A DNA stretch of 43,136 nucleotides from assembly GCA_027575765.1 (NCBI GenBank), contig JANBPT010000339.1, positions 1 to 43,136 of the forward strand. Reading direction: 5' to 3'. The DNA comes from Tieghemiomyces parasiticus. Its lineage: Eukaryota > Kickxellomycota > Dimargaritomycetes > Dimargaritales > Dimargaritaceae. A program made the position numbers and the translations under genes. Of the stretch, positions 41,155-43,136 are shown piece after piece (position 1 is the first letter of the stretch; the number at the start of each line of letters is the position of its first letter). Below the pieces are notes generated by a model. That model was not told the origin of the DNA and made no database searches. It saw only the letters and a program-made list of their open reading frames with translations.

Positions 41155-43136
41155 GGTGACCTGAGGGGAAGCGGATGTAGAGTGGGGAACGCGAATCGGG
41201 TCTAACTTGAAGGATTAAGAAGAAGGGGTAGGCTGTCAACGAGAGGGATGGAAGAGTTTGTAAAATCAGATGTGGGGCAGGTTGTGCTAGGCACGGTGGG
41301 AGGATGAGCAAAAGAGATATGGGATGAGGGGATAGCGATACGAGCGGGGCACAGAACGGCCGTGGTGGTGAAGATGTGAAGGGAGCGAGCAGAACGGAAA
41401 GGTTAGCCCGGGAAGGAATCGGGCCCCGCGCGTCGGATAGAGGCAGAAAAAATGACCGTAGCTGGAGGGGCCGGCGGAAGGGGTCAAGGGGCCTTGGCAA
41501 GGTGACCCGGGGGGGGGCGCGGTAGTCACGGCAACGTGCAAGCGTGCTAATAGAGAAGGGGCGAGCGGCGTTACGGTCCAAGCCCACCAACTATGGAGAG
41601 GGAGGGCACCAGAGGGGTTTCCACCGAGCGAATAACGAGGTTAGAAACTGGGTTGAAGCGTGTGGGGCAATCTTGAAAGCAAGGGCCCGCGCGCACTGAT
41701 TGACACATAACGACAGACAATAAGTAGCAGGTTGGACGGGAATGAAGGATTGGCCCAGCCCACCGCTGGCAGCGCTGTCCGGTGCCAACAAAGTGCAGCC
41801 CCAACTCTCCAACGTGTTAAATTAGGTTAGGACACGTCGTCGGCCTAAATAGGGAAATGTGGCCAATAGATGGAAGGGAAGGCGATTGGCAATGCCGGGC
41901 GATTGTACAGTGTAACAGCCGAGGGATGTTCTGAAGGCCAAGTCAAAACACTAAAAAAAGTTACACAGAGAGCATACCTGCTGACCCGCAGGTTCCAGGG
42001 ACGCAGGGGTTTTATGATGATCCGGTCGCATACAGCCGTGGGTTGTGGCCGACCACGCTTGTTTTTTTTTTCCGGTCAGTATATGCTTACGCGCCGGCGC
42101 GATTTTGTCAGCCACTGGCCATGTATGCATGCCGGATGGTGAGAGAGGAAGAGTAGGGGGCGGAAATTGGCGTAGTACGGTGCGATTAGGAATGGGACAG
42201 TGCTGCCTAAACCAAAGAAGGCGGGCCACGGGTGGGTAAGGAGACGACGGCGGTGTCAGATACCCTGGGTACGTCGCCATTATTGGACAGCACACGGCAC
42301 CGTGTGCCATCAGGCACCGGAGGAACCCTACGGTGGTATCCGGTTAGCCGATGGGTATACCACCACTGGTGACGTTGGTCTACATGCCGCTGGTACCTAC
42401 CAGATATTACCTACCCCCACTGGCAACTGGTTGCCAGGAACTCGCTGAGATTGGGAGGGGTTGTAGACTGTAGCCGGAAAGATGCCGCAACTATATCTAT
42501 ATGGCTATTCGTATCAACCTTTCCTTGGCTTGTATTGTCAAATTTTACTGTTTCAATCTTCAATAGCCCTACAGTTTCATTGGCCTGGGTGACTCGCCGT
42601 TATGCACACGGTAGCCTTAAATGTTCTGAATAACAGCGGCCGAAGTGCGAGGGAGCACCTCGTCTCTACGGCCCATGTCAAGCGTGAGAAATGGGGTTGG
42701 GCAGTGGCATGGCCGAACAAACCGGAGGTCAGAGTGTGATGCCATGTAGGGCGTTGGGAGTGGGAAGGGGGTGGGTGTGCGACGAATACAAGCGTGGTCC
42801 AGAACTAAAGAGTGTGGCGAGATTACAGGGATGGAGGTTAGTGGATTACAAGTAAAGCCTGCAGAGATAACAGTAGGTCACCTCCCCCCCGCACCGCTGC
42901 AGAGGTACATTCGTCTGCAGGATGTGGCGGTAGTGAAGTGACGGTGGGGAGGAAGCCAGAGTGCAAATGTACAGAGATGGAGGTAAGGAGGAAGAGGACG
43001 CACGCGCGTAGAAGGGATTGTGGGATAATGATCCTTGTCCTTATCGGAGCATGTTGAAACGAGACTAAGAGAACGGGGGATTAATTTTTGGGCAGTCAGC
43101 CCTGCAGAAACGGCCGGAGCCCCAGTTACGCAGACC
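41155..43136. other. CYC8 promoter and gene-poor right end of the window
   Basis: On the CYC8-coding strand a long pyrimidine-rich leader covers about 41160-41450. Beyond 41,600 only short open frames without recognisable domains occur (e.g. 41870-42142 +, 41951-42310 -, 42200-42448 +). An 8-bp inverted repeat with a 2-bp centre, GCACACGG..CCGTGTGC, lies at about 42290-42307. The window ends without entering a recognisable gene. Confidence 0.4.

Noticed and set aside
42290..42307. 8-bp inverted repeat as a terminator or operator.
   Set aside because: Isolated, no gene nearby, and within chance expectation for a window of this size.

Overview
The window is nuclear DNA of a fungus. Genes carry short introns with gtaagt-type donors. 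Single-copy fungal housekeeping genes sit 0.3-2.5 kb apart on both strands. Pyrimidine-rich leaders precede several starts. The gene set (APC7 retained, a separate bacterial-type histidyl-tRNA synthetase with a mitochondrial-like leader, RNase H2 subunit C, a HERP-like ubiquitin-domain protein) suits an early-diverging, zygomycete-grade lineage better than a budding yeast. That placement is inference; no rRNA or other taxonomic marker is present.

Positions 1-6,000 are an accessory, transposon-bearing region. A five- or six-exon carboxymuconolactone decarboxylase (AhpD-like) gene is interrupted by a 1,293-bp mariner element with perfect TA-flanked ends, and carries a nonsense codon. A second, more decayed mariner copy follows. 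It contains a 410-bp solo LTR with a 5-bp target duplication, so the order of insertions can be read directly.

Positions 6,650-27,000 are a gene-dense core. On + lies the RanGAP rna1. On - lie, in order of coordinate, nucleoporin NDC1, anaphase-promoting-complex subunit APC7 (five exons), gamma-tubulin (four exons), a bacterial-type histidyl-tRNA synthetase (three exons), the AAA+ ATPase RVB2 (first exon is only the start codon) and a large mitochondrial PPR protein. A small secreted protein on + sits alone in a 2.6-kb gene-poor stretch between APC7 and gamma-tubulin.

Positions 28,400-41,200 carry eIF6 (+), RIC1 (-), RNase H2 subunit C (+), a HERP-like membrane protein with a ubiquitin-like domain (+) and the Cyc8/Ssn6 corepressor (-). 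The last 2 kb show no supportable gene.

The genes are unrelated housekeeping functions (nuclear transport and pore, cell-cycle proteolysis, microtubule nucleation, mitochondrial translation and RNA handling, chromatin remodelling, 60S biogenesis, Golgi trafficking, genome maintenance, ER-associated degradation, transcriptional repression). I see no metabolic cluster, defence system, CRISPR array, tRNA or rRNA. The most informative structures are the nested transposons and the gene they damaged.
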